Source: an uncultured Desulfobacterales bacterium
GTDB lineage: Bacteria > Desulfobacterota > Desulfobacteria > Desulfobacterales > JAFDCJ01
Assembly (NCBI GenBank): GCA_945787595.1
Contig: CALZJV010000148.1
Location: forward strand, 1-11,787
Direction: 5' to 3'
Length of the DNA: 11,787 bases
Shown here piece after piece: positions 1-8,474 of the stretch; the stretch's first letter is position 1, and each line of letters opens with the position of its first letter. The position numbers and the translations under genes are program-made. The notes beneath the pieces are model-generated. The model did not search any database. It was given only the letters and a program-made list of their open reading frames with translations, and had not been told where the DNA came from.

Positions 1-1605
1 ACCCTGATGTTGTTTTATGCTAACAATATAGAGGTAGTCGATGAAAAACATCAAAAGAAAGTCGTAAAACTTAAAAAATCAAAAGAGAAGAAGGCGACAA
101 CCGGTAGTGCTGCCGCCGCAGACTTTGGGACAGTAACCGATCCGGTTAAAATGTATCTTCGTGAGATGGGCCTCGTCACCCTGTTAAGCAGGGAAGGGGA
201 GGTTGTCATTGCAAAAAAAATAGAAAGCGGTGAGCAGGAAGTTCTGCGAGCGCTTTTGGAGAGTACGGCAGGCGTCGAGTCCATCATAAACCTGGGAGGA
301 GATATTGAGAATGGGGCTCTGCGTCCCAAGTATGTGTTAAGAGATGTCGATGAGGGCGACACCTATGCCGATGAAGTCGCGCAAACTGAAAAATTTCTGG
401 AAACCATTCGGAGAATCAAAGATCTGCACGAAGAAAATAGAGTGTATCGCGAAAAGCTTTTCATTGAAATTATGAAATCCAATGATAAGCGTCGAATAAA
501 ACGAAATATTGCCCGTCGTTCTAATAAAATTTTTGAATTGCTTAAGGACTGGCGTCTTGAAGCCAGTGTCATCGAAGGTATCGAAAGTAAAATCAGGCAT
601 CAAATTGGCTGGTTCGATGCGATGAATAAGAGAACTGCCGAGAGTGCCGAAATTTTTGATGCATCGATCGCAGACGCTAAGGATAATTTGAAAACCAAAA
701 GCAAGTTTGTAAAATGGGCTGGCACGCGTTGTGAATTAGCCAAAGATGAACTGGGAGCCCGCTACGATGAACTAAAAAAGATTATAGAAGACATCAGAGC
801 AAAAGAAATCGATATAAAAGCCGACAGCCGAATGTTGAAAAGGATCATGTCCGGCGTCGAGGAAGGGCGTTTCAGGGCGAAATTGGCCAAGAGCGAACTT
901 ACTAAAGCAAATTTGCGGCTGGTTGTCAGTATTGCAAAAAAATATACCAATCGTGGTCTACAGTTTCTGGATTTAATCCAGGAAGGAAATATCGGCCTAA
1001 TGAAAGCCGTCGATAAATTCGAATATCGGCGGGGCTATAAGTTCAGCACTTATGCAACATGGTGGATTCGACAGGCCATCACACGAGCCATCGCAGATCA
1101 AGCCAGGACAATTCGAATTCCGGTACACATGATTGAAACCATCAATAAGCTTATTCGCACTTCGCGATATTTGGTGCAGGAGGCCGGACGGGAGCCCACC
1201 CCAGAGGAAATTGCCGAAAAAATGGAGATTCCTTTGGAAAAAGTTCGCAAGGTGCTCAAAATTGCCAGGGAACCGATTTCACTGGAAACTCCGATCGGAG
1301 AAGAAGAAGACAGCCATCTGGGTGATTTTATCGAAGATAAAAAATTTATGCTTCCCTCCGATGCGGCTGTCAACATGAACCTGTCCGAACAAACCCGGAA
1401 GGTTTTGGCAACGTTGACCCCACGTGAGGAAAAAGTGCTGCGTATGCGCTTTGGCATTGGTGAGAAAGCCGACCACACCCTTGAAGAAGTGGGGCAGGAT
1501 TTTTCGGTAACGCGTGAGCGCATCCGGCAGATTGAAGCCAAAGCCTTGAGAAAGTTAAGACATCCTACCCGAAGTCGAAAGCTGAAAAATTTTATCGATA
1601 CTTGA
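1..1605 (+). CDS. rpoD: RNA polymerase primary sigma factor RpoD (sigma-70), 5' end outside window
   Basis: This is the housekeeping sigma factor that directs core RNA polymerase to -35/-10 promoters. The frame is open from base 1. Residues before the first ATG (base 7) and just after it ([14 protein letters not shown]) look like the end of region 1.1, so the true start lies upstream and only about 534 codons are seen. Numbering from that ATG, region 1.2 is at about 42-75 ([17 protein letters not shown]), followed by a long non-conserved insert to about 290. Region 2 runs 296-372 ([20 protein letters not shown], then the -10-recognition helix [20 protein letters not shown]), region 3 about 373-450, and region 4 455-530. 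The region 4.2 helix-turn-helix ([20 protein letters not shown]) recognises the -35 box. It ends in TGA. The long non-conserved insert and complete region 4.2 mark it as a primary rather than alternative sigma factor. Identity is essentially certain; only the N-terminus is unknown. Confidence 0.97.
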   Translation, partial: TLMLFYANNIEVVDEKHQKKVVKLKKSKEKKATTGSAAAADFGTVTDPVKMYLREMGLVTLLSREGEVVIAKKIESGEQEVLRALLESTAGVESIINLGGDIENGALRPKYVLRDVDEGDTYADEVAQTEKFLETIRRIKDLHEENRVYREKLFIEIMKSNDKRRIKRNIARRSNKIFELLKDWRLEASVIEGIESKIRHQIGWFDAMNKRTAESAEIFDASIADAKDNLKTKSKFVKWAGTRCELAKDELGARYDELKKIIEDIRAKEIDIKADSRMLKRIMSGVEEGRFRAKLAKSELTKANLRLVVSIAKKYTNRGLQFLDLIQEGNIGLMKAVDKFEYRRGYKFSTYATWWIRQAITRAIADQARTIRIPVHMIETINKLIRTSRYLVQEAGREPTPEEIAEKMEIPLEKVRKVLKIAREPISLETPIGEEEDSHLGDFIEDKKFMLPSDAAVNMNLSEQTRKVLATLTPREEKVLRMRFGIGEKADHTLEEVGQDFSVTRERIRQIEAKALRKLRHPTRSRKLKNFIDT

Positions 1606-1644
1606 CAAAGGGAATGTGGACGGAAAGGAAAGTTCGTGTTAGAC

Positions 1645-1717
1645 GGGCCCATAGCTCAGCTGGCAGAGCCACCGGCTCATAACCGGTAGGTCCCTGGTTC
1701 GATCCCAGGTGGGCCCA
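1645..1717 (+). tRNA. tRNA with CAT anticodon (elongator Met or lysidine-type Ile2)
   Basis: A complete cloverleaf folds by eye. The acceptor stem is GGGCCCA/TGGGCCC (7 bp), the D stem GCTC/GAGC, the anticodon stem ACCGG/CCGGT with loop CTCATAA, the variable loop AGGTC, and the T arm CCTGG-TTCGATC-CCAGG, with discriminator A73. The anticodon CAT is at 1678-1680. The 3' CCA is not encoded, since the next bases are CTC, so it would be added by nucleotidyltransferase. The gene lies 39 bases after rpoD with no clear promoter between, so it is probably co-transcribed with rpoD and released by RNase P/RNase E. The acceptor stem has a perfect G1-C72, so it is not initiator-type. C4-G69 and C5-G68 match the pairs known in E. 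coli to mark tRNA-Ile2 for TilS, so Ile2 is a real alternative to Met. Confidence 0.95.
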
Positions 1718-1843
1718 CTCCTTTACCACATGATTTTTAAGAGCTTTTAAGCTGCCTGGAATCTAATCACTTGGTATTTTATGGTAAGTATTCAGGGTGA
1801 CTCAGTATGGCGCAATCATTCGGCCGTGAAAATTCATGGTGCA

Positions 1844-1874
1844 GGCGTGGGTATGTAACAACCCGCGCCTTTTT
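1844..1874 (+). terminator. Intrinsic terminator of the rpoD-tRNA unit
   Basis: A 9-bp stem GGCGTGGGT/ACCCGCGCC (one G-T wobble) with an 8-base loop is followed directly by TTTTT. It sits about 125 bases after the tRNA and 120 bases before the next gene, so it most likely ends the rpoD-tRNA transcript. It could also be the 3' end of an unrecognised small RNA from 1718-1874; I see no convincing promoter for one. Confidence 0.75.
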
Positions 1875-1994
1875 AATTGTTGGTGAACTGACGCGGCGGA
1901 TAGACAGCTTATGCGATTGGTCTCGATTAAATAAAACCCAACATTTTTTTGACGAAAATTGCTTAAAAATAACTGATAACGAACAGGAAAACCA

Positions 1995-2720
1995 ATGTCA
2001 AAAATCACCGAAGAGCAGATCGTTACCCTGGTAAAGCTTCAAAAAATTGATACCGAAGCCCAAAAACTGGAATCGTTTTTGAAAGGAATACCGGATCGGA
2101 TCGGAGTTCTTGATGAAAGACTAGAGAAATTCGTGCACGGTGTCGAGGAAGATGAGAACTTTATCAGTGAACTCAATAAAAATTATCGCACTTATGAATC
2201 CGACGTCCAAATGAACCTTGGCAAAATCCAAAAAAGCAATGAAAAACTGCGATCGGTTAAGACCAATAAAGAGTATCAGTCATCGTTAAAGGAAATAGAA
2301 GATATAAAGCTAAAAAACTCCAAGATAGAAGATGAAATGCTGGAATTCCTTGAACAAATCGAGAAAGCCGAAGAAGACTTAAACAGTCGAAAACAGCACT
2401 ATTCAGAAATTATTGACGACACAAACCTGGAAAAAGATTCCATCAAAAAGGATACCGAACAATGTAAACAGAAACTAGCCCAGCTGGAGTTCGATCGCAA
2501 AGCCGTCACAGATACACTGGATAGCACGATAATTGACATTTTTTACCGTATAAAAGCGAAACAACCAGATGGCGTGGCTATTGCGGAAGTTAAAAATGCC
2601 GTCTGTCAGGGGTGTAACCTGAATATTCCGCCCCAAATGTTCATTGAGCTCCAGCATCGCAACAGCTTGAAAAATTGTCCCAGCTGTGAGAGGATTATTT
2701 ACTGGGAAAATCAAAGCAAA

Positions 2721-2732
<12 letters not shown>
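1995..2732 (+). CDS. Coiled-coil protein with C-terminal C4 zinc ribbon (zf-RING_7/DUF164 family)
   Basis: A 245-residue soluble protein. Residues about 5-175 are charged and heptad-like, predicted as a long antiparallel coiled coil, with the family's conserved stretch around 88-105 (VKTNKEYQSSLKEIEDIK). The C-terminal zinc ribbon has CQGC at 204-207 and CPSC at 228-231, four cysteines for one Zn2+. The family is widespread in bacteria. Studied members have been linked to translation or nucleic-acid-associated roles, but no reaction can be assigned from sequence. The ATG at 1995 is preceded by a CAGGAA ribosome site about 6 bases upstream. The gene runs into rnpB: its last codons (CGG CCG GAG TAG) are inside the P1 helix of RNase P RNA, so part of the rnpB transcript may be made by read-through from this gene. 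No signal peptide or TM segment is visible. Confidence 0.88.
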
Positions 2733-3116
<384 letters not shown>

Positions 3117-3151
3117 TTTACTTGGAATCTGGATCCAGCATCTCCTTTCCT

Positions 3152-3172
3152 TGACACCTGACACCTGACACC
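3152..3172 (+). repeat. Tandem heptamer repeat, three TGACACC units
   Basis: Three perfect copies of TGACACC lie head to tail (3152-3158, 3159-3165, 3166-3172), followed by a decayed unit (TTACATT). Read in another phase the unit is CCTGACA. The same unit appears in opposite orientation at the right edge of the window (11772-11787). It lies in the gap after rnpB and has no coding role. Confidence 0.8.
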
Positions 3173-3296
3173 TTACATTTCTTGCAACGTGTTGTCAGAT
3201 TAAACCCGATCAGGACCTAAAAAACCATTAATCCTTAACCAGCTGCCATGCGCAAGGACCGACTACTCAATAACGACTTAGGAAGACAGTCAATTT

Positions 3297-4607
3297 ATGC
3301 TGAACTCACAATCAGGCCACGAAAATTCCTTTGAAAAAAAAGTGCGCATCTTTTCCCATGATTATCTGAAATGCTGCGTCTATATATCCGCTATAAATGA
3401 TCCAAAAAATGAATTTTCCAAAAAACTCTATTCAAAGCTGATATCGACCTCAATGCTTCTCGAGGATTTTTTGGATTACCATGGCGCCAAAAATAATAAG
3501 AACTGGTATTTTTACCGTGAGCTTTCGGCAGCTGTGCGACACCTGAGCCTGGGAGCCAACTTTCAGAAACATATAACCAATCGCCTTGCCTTCTATGATC
3601 TTGCGGAATACAGTGACTTTAAAAAGGAGGGAGAAGTTACCCTTGATTTTTTAACAAAAACCTTGATAAAAATGGCACCGGTTATCCTGGAGGAAGCCCG
3701 ACTTCACGCCATTGCTATCCCACAGGATCGGTTTGTGGCTGATGATTTTCCAAGCATAACCACCCGAGATCTTCTTCGTTATGACATTGACGATCAGGAC
3801 AAGGATTCGCAGAAAAAGAGCATTGTTAAAATCGCCAGTGATTTCCTAAACATTACCAAAGATTTTGACCAACTGAAATTCTACGATCCTTATGACTATG
3901 AGGACATTCTGGCCCTTGTCCCCGACAGAGTCAATGAAGTAGAGATCCGACGCCATGAGATGCTTTTGCATAATCTCCAATCCTCTTTTGATACCTATGT
4001 CATTCATGGCGGCTTCCTTTACGGCAATCGAAAATTAAAGCAATTGAGAGGCTTCTTCTCGGTCGTGTTTCACCTTCTCCAGATGGTGGGGCGGTTGCTT
4101 CATTTTTACGAGCGTCACCTCCATGAAGCCGGTTATAAAAACACCTATAAGGTCATTCAAGACCGGTTATACGCTCTGGTTAATCCCGCAACACTCCTTG
4201 ACCGGACCATAAATTACGGCCTTTTTTACGCCTGTCACTTTTTGACGACCGGTCAGGAATTGGCACGGGAAATTCTTAATGAAAATATCGAGCGGGCAAA
4301 GATTAAAGTGGGAATCCCACAGAAACTCGGATTCCACGCTCGCCCTAGTCTGCTGGTAGCCAAGATTGTGCAGCACTATGGTGGAAGGGTGGAATTGTGC
4401 ATTAGCGACGATCGCTTCGATGCAAGCAGTGTGCTGGATATTCAGTGGGCAGGAGGAAAAATTCAGAAGGAACAACTCAAAGAGGTTGTTTTTGAGGGTG
4501 ATGCCCGGACACTAAAAGATATTGAAACTCTGGCCAGTGTTAATTACGGCGAAGACACCATGGGCAAAGGAGTTCCACTACCGATTGAGTTGAAATATTT
4601 AATGTAG
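3297..4607 (+). CDS. HPr-domain phosphocarrier fused to a large N-terminal region of unknown function
   Basis: A 436-residue soluble protein. Residues about 335-420 form an HPr domain, the small protein that carries phosphate on histidine in PTS relays. QKLGFHARPS at 342-351 contains the phospho-acceptor His347 with Arg349 and Pro350. FDASSVLD places Ser378 at the regulatory Ser46 position; the His-Ser spacing of 31 equals that of classical HPr (15 to 46). Residues 1-330 look mostly alpha-helical and match no family I can name; no TM segment or signal peptide is seen. Classical HPr is about 85-90 residues, so this is a fusion, more likely regulatory than sugar-transporting. The ATG is preceded by AGGAAG 11 bases upstream. 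The reductase gene starts 39 bases downstream on the same strand, so they may share a transcript. No EI, EII or HPr kinase gene is in the window, so the phosphate donor is unknown. Confidence 0.85.
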   Translation: MLNSQSGHENSFEKKVRIFSHDYLKCCVYISAINDPKNEFSKKLYSKLISTSMLLEDFLDYHGAKNNKNWYFYRELSAAVRHLSLGANFQKHITNRLAFYDLAEYSDFKKEGEVTLDFLTKTLIKMAPVILEEARLHAIAIPQDRFVADDFPSITTRDLLRYDIDDQDKDSQKKSIVKIASDFLNITKDFDQLKFYDPYDYEDILALVPDRVNEVEIRRHEMLLHNLQSSFDTYVIHGGFLYGNRKLKQLRGFFSVVFHLLQMVGRLLHFYERHLHEAGYKNTYKVIQDRLYALVNPATLLDRTINYGLFYACHFLTTGQELAREILNENIERAKIKVGIPQKLGFHARPSLLVAKIVQHYGGRVELCISDDRFDASSVLDIQWAGGKIQKEQLKEVVFEGDARTLKDIETLASVNYGEDTMGKGVPLPIELKYLM

Positions 4608-4646
4608 TTATAATACTTTTACATAGAATTCAGGGAGATATGGACT

Positions 4647-6275
4647 ATGCAACAAGACTCGACATATGATCAGGATGCGCCCCAAAGCGATATGGCCAGT
4701 GAAGCTTACCTGGCTCAACTTAAAGCGACCTTTGAACAATTGCCCAATGACATTCCGCTTTATCTTTTTACCGCCAAGGGTCATGAAGATGTTTTTACCC
4801 ATTCCAATAGGCAGGTCATCAGGGCTTTTCGCGAACTTAGCAATAAAATTACCTTGCGGGAATATGATTTAGACCACGAATTGGCCCATAAATGGAATGT
4901 CACCAGTTCCCCCTCGTTGTTGATTGCACCGGAACGATATTCCATTCGATGGCTGGGTGCACCCATGGGGGAGGAAGCAAAAACGTTTCTTGAAATCCTG
5001 ATTTTGGTCGGATTGGGTAAAAGTAATCTCAGCGATCAGTCGATCAATGTCATCAAAAAAATTGATTCACCGCGAAATATAAAGGTATTTGTCAGCCCAA
5101 CATGTCCTTATTGTCCGCAAGAGGCCGTTAATGCAGTAAAGGCAGCCATTGAAATGCCCGAAACGGTTTCCCTCGAAATCATCGATATCCAGTGCGAACC
5201 GGAATTAGCCAATCAATATGCGGCTCAAAGTGTGCCCCAGGCCTTTGCCAATGATGTCCTCATAGGACAAGGAGCTCAGCCCGAAGAGGTTTTCATCCTG
5301 TCATTAAAGAAACTGGAACCTCAGACCATTTTTATACCCGACAGTGATGCCGAATTGGTAGAGGCCGATTTGCTGATAATTGGAGGAGGACCCTCCGGGC
5401 TGACGGCAGGAATTTATGCCGTCCGCAGCGGTTTGCGTACTGTCATAGTGGAACGCGAAGCCCTTGGAGGACAGGTAGCTACGACGCCGATTGTTGAAAA
5501 CTATCCCGGGTTCACATCGGTTGGCGGCAAGACCCTGGTGGATATCATGGTTAGCCACGCTTTGCAGTATGTTCAAATTTTTCAGGGAGAAGCTGTAATG
5601 GATCTACATACTGGAAAGCCCTTTACCGTATTAACTAACCGCAGGAAGTTTTTAACAAAATCCGTGCTTTTGGCCACCGGTGCCACCCATCGCCACCTGA
5701 ATGTGCCTGGTGAATCCCGACTTTCAGGAAGAGGTGTCAGTTACTGCAGTACTTGCGACGGCCCCCTGTTTAAAGGGAAAAAGGTGGTCATGGTAGGCGG
5801 TGGTAACAGCGCGGTGACTGAAGCTTTGCATCTTTTTCACATGGGTGTTGATGTCACCCTGATCCATCGCAGGGACAAATTAAGGGCCCAGGATTTTTTG
5901 GCGAAACAGCTCTCCGACAACAATATAACGGTGCTCTGGGATACGGAAATTAAAGAGATCCGAGGAGAAGAAAGGGTTGAGGAACTTCTTATTTTCAACA
6001 ATAAAACAAATGAATCTTCCACCTTTGAAACCAACGGCGTGTTCATTGCCGTCGGATATACCCCGGCCGTTGAGCTCGCTCAAAAGATGGGTATTGAGGT
6101 GACTGCTGACGGCTATATCAAACACGATGGAAAACACCGCACCAACATACCCGGCGTGTATTCAGCCGGCGATGTTGAAGGTGGCTACAAACAGATTGTC
6201 ACCGCTTCCGGCCAGGGAGCAGAGGCCGCCATGACGATATTTGAAGATTTGATTAATCCATACTGGTTGAACTAA
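4647..6275 (+). CDS. Thioredoxin reductase-like flavoprotein with N-terminal double thioredoxin fold (AhpF-like)
   Basis: A 542-residue cytosolic flavoenzyme expected to pass electrons from NAD(P)H through FAD and a CxxC pair to an attached thioredoxin-like domain. Residues about 20-125 form a first thioredoxin fold that has lost its CxxC but keeps a cis-Pro site (TSSPS, Pro89). Residues about 143-225 form a second fold with active CPYC at 153-156 and cis-Pro197 (SVPQAF). The reductase half has the FAD loop GGGPSG at 246-251, the redox pair CSTC at 367-370 (YCSTCDG), the NAD(P)H loop GGGNSA at 384-389, HRRDKLRA at 407-414 (HRR favours NADPH) and the C-terminal FAD motif YSAGDVEGGYKQI. This layout matches AhpF or PDO-TrxR fusions rather than plain TrxB (about 310-320 residues). 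No ahpC is nearby, so the partner may be another peroxiredoxin or thioredoxin. AGGGAGA sits 8 bases before the ATG. Confidence 0.92.
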   Translation: MQQDSTYDQDAPQSDMASEAYLAQLKATFEQLPNDIPLYLFTAKGHEDVFTHSNRQVIRAFRELSNKITLREYDLDHELAHKWNVTSSPSLLIAPERYSIRWLGAPMGEEAKTFLEILILVGLGKSNLSDQSINVIKKIDSPRNIKVFVSPTCPYCPQEAVNAVKAAIEMPETVSLEIIDIQCEPELANQYAAQSVPQAFANDVLIGQGAQPEEVFILSLKKLEPQTIFIPDSDAELVEADLLIIGGGPSGLTAGIYAVRSGLRTVIVEREALGGQVATTPIVENYPGFTSVGGKTLVDIMVSHALQYVQIFQGEAVMDLHTGKPFTVLTNRRKFLTKSVLLATGATHRHLNVPGESRLSGRGVSYCSTCDGPLFKGKKVVMVGGGNSAVTEALHLFHMGVDVTLIHRRDKLRAQDFLAKQLSDNNITVLWDTEIKEIRGEERVEELLIFNNKTNESSTFETNGVFIAVGYTPAVELAQKMGIEVTADGYIKHDGKHRTNIPGVYSAGDVEGGYKQIVTASGQGAEAAMTIFEDLINPYWLN

Positions 6276-6366
6276 TAAACAAATTTGGTATCCATGGTTC
6301 GTTGTTGATCGGAAATGAGAAGATCCCGATGGTCTTGAGAATGTGCCTTTTGGAGGTGCTGCTGTT

Positions 6367-6816
6367 TTGAAACCTCCTTTGTCAGCGAAGGGAAAGGAAT
6401 ATCCGGATCAGCCGCGTGTTGCAGTTGGTGCGATCGTCTTTAAAAACAACAAGGTATTACTTGTTCGTCGGGGAAAACCGCCGGCCCGAGACTTGTGGGC
6501 TATTCCCGGTGGCAGTGTCGAAGTCTGTGAAACGCTTCAGCGGGCTGCCGAGAGAGAGATTTTCGAGGAAACCGGAATCACCATACAGGCACTGGAACCG
6601 GTTTTTACTTTTGATTACATTGAACGGGACGAATTCGGTTATGCCAGATTTCATTATGTCATTATTGACCTGATAGCGGATTATGTGAAGGGAGAACCTA
6701 AGGCGGGCGATGATGCCACAGAAGCCCGCTGGGTATCATCGCAAGAGTTAGCGAGCCTCAAAGTTAGTTCAAAAACCCGCCAATTGTTAAAGGAGCGTTT
6801 TGATTTCGGTCGTTGA
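6367..6816 (+). CDS. Nudix (MutT-family) hydrolase
   Basis: A 149-residue hydrolase of nucleoside diphosphates linked to another moiety. The complete Nudix box (G-x5-E-x7-R-E-x2-E-E-x-G) is visible: GGSVEVCETLQRAAEREIFE followed by ETGI, with the metal-binding REIFEE core. The preceding ARDLWAIPGG is typical of ADP-ribose pyrophosphatase/MutT-like members, but substrate cannot be read from sequence. I chose the TTG at 6367 because TGGAGGT at 6351-6357 is a strong ribosome site about 10 bases upstream. A GTG at 6343 in the same frame would add eight residues but has no comparable site. The gene follows the reductase by about 90 bases on the same strand and may be in its transcript. A role in removing damaged or surplus dinucleotides would fit the redox neighbour but is inference. 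Confidence 0.88.
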   Translation: MKPPLSAKGKEYPDQPRVAVGAIVFKNNKVLLVRRGKPPARDLWAIPGGSVEVCETLQRAAEREIFEETGITIQALEPVFTFDYIERDEFGYARFHYVIIDLIADYVKGEPKAGDDATEARWVSSQELASLKVSSKTRQLLKERFDFGR

Positions 6817-6820
6817 ATAA

Positions 6821-6861
6821 AACCGCTTTGACGCTGCTCAATAGTTTGAAATTAGGCGGTT
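6821..6861. terminator. Possible weak bidirectional terminator between convergent genes
   Basis: AACCGC at 6821-6826 pairs with GCGGTT at 6856-6861 (seven pairs with a T-G wobble) around a long loop of about 27 bases. The minus-strand copy continues into TTATTC and the plus-strand copy into ATTTAAT. It lies between the convergent Nudix and ATPase genes, where a shared terminator is expected, but the stem is short and the loop long. Confidence 0.3.
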
Positions 6862-6881
6862 ATTTAATCCCCGATGGCGCG

Positions 6882-8468
6882 CTATCCTTCTGACTCATCG
6901 ACGCTGAGCTCAATTTCGACCCGGCGGTTTTTTTGACGCCCGCTCGCAGTATTATTTGGGGCAATAGGATTTTCAGGTCCCATCCCCTCCGCTTTGATAT
7001 TGGCAGGATCCACTCCTTTGCCGGCGAGATAGGTTTTAATTGTGTTGGCCCGGAATCGGGATACGCTGACATTATAGCTGTAATCGCCTGTTGAATCAGT
7101 ATAACCTTTGATGCTGATTCTGGCGGATGCGCTGTTCAGCAAGAAGTCCGCAATGCGATTCAATGTCTGATAGGACTCATCGGGAAGCTCATTTGAGTTG
7201 AGTTTGAAATAGATTATAATTTTTCGTTCAAGAGGGGGAGCTGTTTCCTGTTGTTTGCGCAACTCTTTCTTGGGCTCATCTTTCACTATTTCCGGGGTTT
7301 CTTCTATGATCGGGGTTTCTTCCTTTATTGATTTGTCCGTCGTTTCTTGATTTACTGGTGCTTCTTCTACCGGCTCTACTGCTTTTGTTGCATCGGCTTT
7401 TGCCTTGGCGATTTCAAGCGCTTTTAGCTCTTCCGGCGCGGGCCCCTGGTAGTCCTGGGGCGCAACATCATCCATGGACCAGCGGGGCGAATTACTTATT
7501 TTTGAATCGAAAAAAAAATAAATACCAAAAACAAGCATCATGACGATGGCAGCAATAATTCCGGCTTTTCTGGTGATACCGGCTTTCGGCGCGACGGCGT
7601 CCGGTGACGGGTTTTTCACGGTAAAATTACCTTTTTCTTCGATGTCGTCCTCAAAGTCGATCTCCACCGGAATATGAAGCTCTTTTTCACATTCCAAGAT
7701 CACCTTCTTATCTATCGATTTTAAATCGTAGGAATAACCGGTCAACAGTGCGTGGTCGCAAATGATATTAATTAGGCGTGGATAACCACCGCAAAAGTCG
7801 TGGATTTCACGAATTGCATCGCGACCGAAGATTTCCCGGGTAGCGCCCGCGATCTTGAGGCGGTGCTGGATATACAGGCGGGTTTCGGTTTCAGTCAATG
7901 GTTCGATGTGGTAACTTACGGTAATTCGTTGTCTGACCGCTCTGTTTCTGTCCTCCATTAACATTTCATTGAATTCGGTTTGCCCAACAAAAAATATATT
8001 GATTAATTTGCGGTCCTGTAATTCTATATTCGACAGCAGTCTTATCTGTTCAAGAAGGTCATGGTTCAAGCGCTGGGCTTCATCAATGATTAACAATACT
8101 TTTTTGCGTGAATGATATGCCTTATGAAGAAATTGCTTCAGCTGGATGAGGAATTCCCCTTTACTGTCGAATTTCTTGTTCATTCTAAATTCGTTCGCCA
8201 GAAAGTTGAAAAATTCCAGACTGGTCAATCCTGGATCCGGTATTTTGGCAACGATAGCCGCCACATCAATCATTTTTACCAGGCGATTTATCAGGGCGGT
8301 TTTACCTGTGCCGACATCACCGGTTAGAAGCAGAAAACCCTTGTTTTCCAATATGCCGTATTTCAGGGTGGCCAGAGCTTCGGAGTGCTTTTCGCCGAGC
8401 CACAGGAATTTTGGGTCCGTGGTAATCTGAAACGGCATTGCTTTTAAATTATAATGAGTTTCGTACAT
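6882..8468 (-). CDS. ExeA/GspA-type AAA ATPase with TM helix and C-terminal OmpA-like peptidoglycan-binding domain
   Basis: A 528-residue inner-membrane protein. Residues 1-265 are an ExeA/GspA-like AAA domain: the opening MYETHYNLKAMPFQITTDPK is typical of the family, with Walker A GDVGTGKT at 50-57, Walker B LLIIDEAQ at 125-132, a RQR arginine motif at 179-181 and GGYPR at 227-231. A TM helix at about 301-320 is followed by a Glu/Pro/Lys-rich linker (about 330-410). Residues 416-522 are an OmpA-like domain in which Asp458 (GYTD) and Arg473 (RFRA) sit at the 15-residue spacing of the diaminopimelate-binding pair of OmpA; NRRVEIEL closes it. ATPase in cytoplasm and OmpA domain in periplasm is the likely topology. 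GspA/ExeA proteins help secretin assembly through peptidoglycan, and a related ATPase occurs in exopolysaccharide loci. The gene starts six bases after the previous stop, so it is in an operon with the two-TM gene. Confidence 0.9.
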   Translation of the reverse strand: MYETHYNLKAMPFQITTDPKFLWLGEKHSEALATLKYGILENKGFLLLTGDVGTGKTALINRLVKMIDVAAIVAKIPDPGLTSLEFFNFLANEFRMNKKFDSKGEFLIQLKQFLHKAYHSRKKVLLIIDEAQRLNHDLLEQIRLLSNIELQDRKLINIFFVGQTEFNEMLMEDRNRAVRQRITVSYHIEPLTETETRLYIQHRLKIAGATREIFGRDAIREIHDFCGGYPRLINIICDHALLTGYSYDLKSIDKKVILECEKELHIPVEIDFEDDIEEKGNFTVKNPSPDAVAPKAGITRKAGIIAAIVMMLVFGIYFFFDSKISNSPRWSMDDVAPQDYQGPAPEELKALEIAKAKADATKAVEPVEEAPVNQETTDKSIKEETPIIEETPEIVKDEPKKELRKQQETAPPLERKIIIYFKLNSNELPDESYQTLNRIADFLLNSASARISIKGYTDSTGDYSYNVSVSRFRANTIKTYLAGKGVDPANIKAEGMGPENPIAPNNTASGRQKNRRVEIELSVDESEG

Positions 8469-8474
8469 ATTCGA

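Noticed and set aside
1098..1652. 184-codon minus-strand frame under rpoD
   Set aside because: It is the antisense shadow of conserved rpoD codons, with low-complexity Ser/Arg-rich content and no family features.
1949..1980. TTGACG plus GATAAC as promoter of the zinc-ribbon gene
   Set aside because: The spacing to any -10-like hexamer is 19-20 bases with poor matches, so it is not listed as a promoter.
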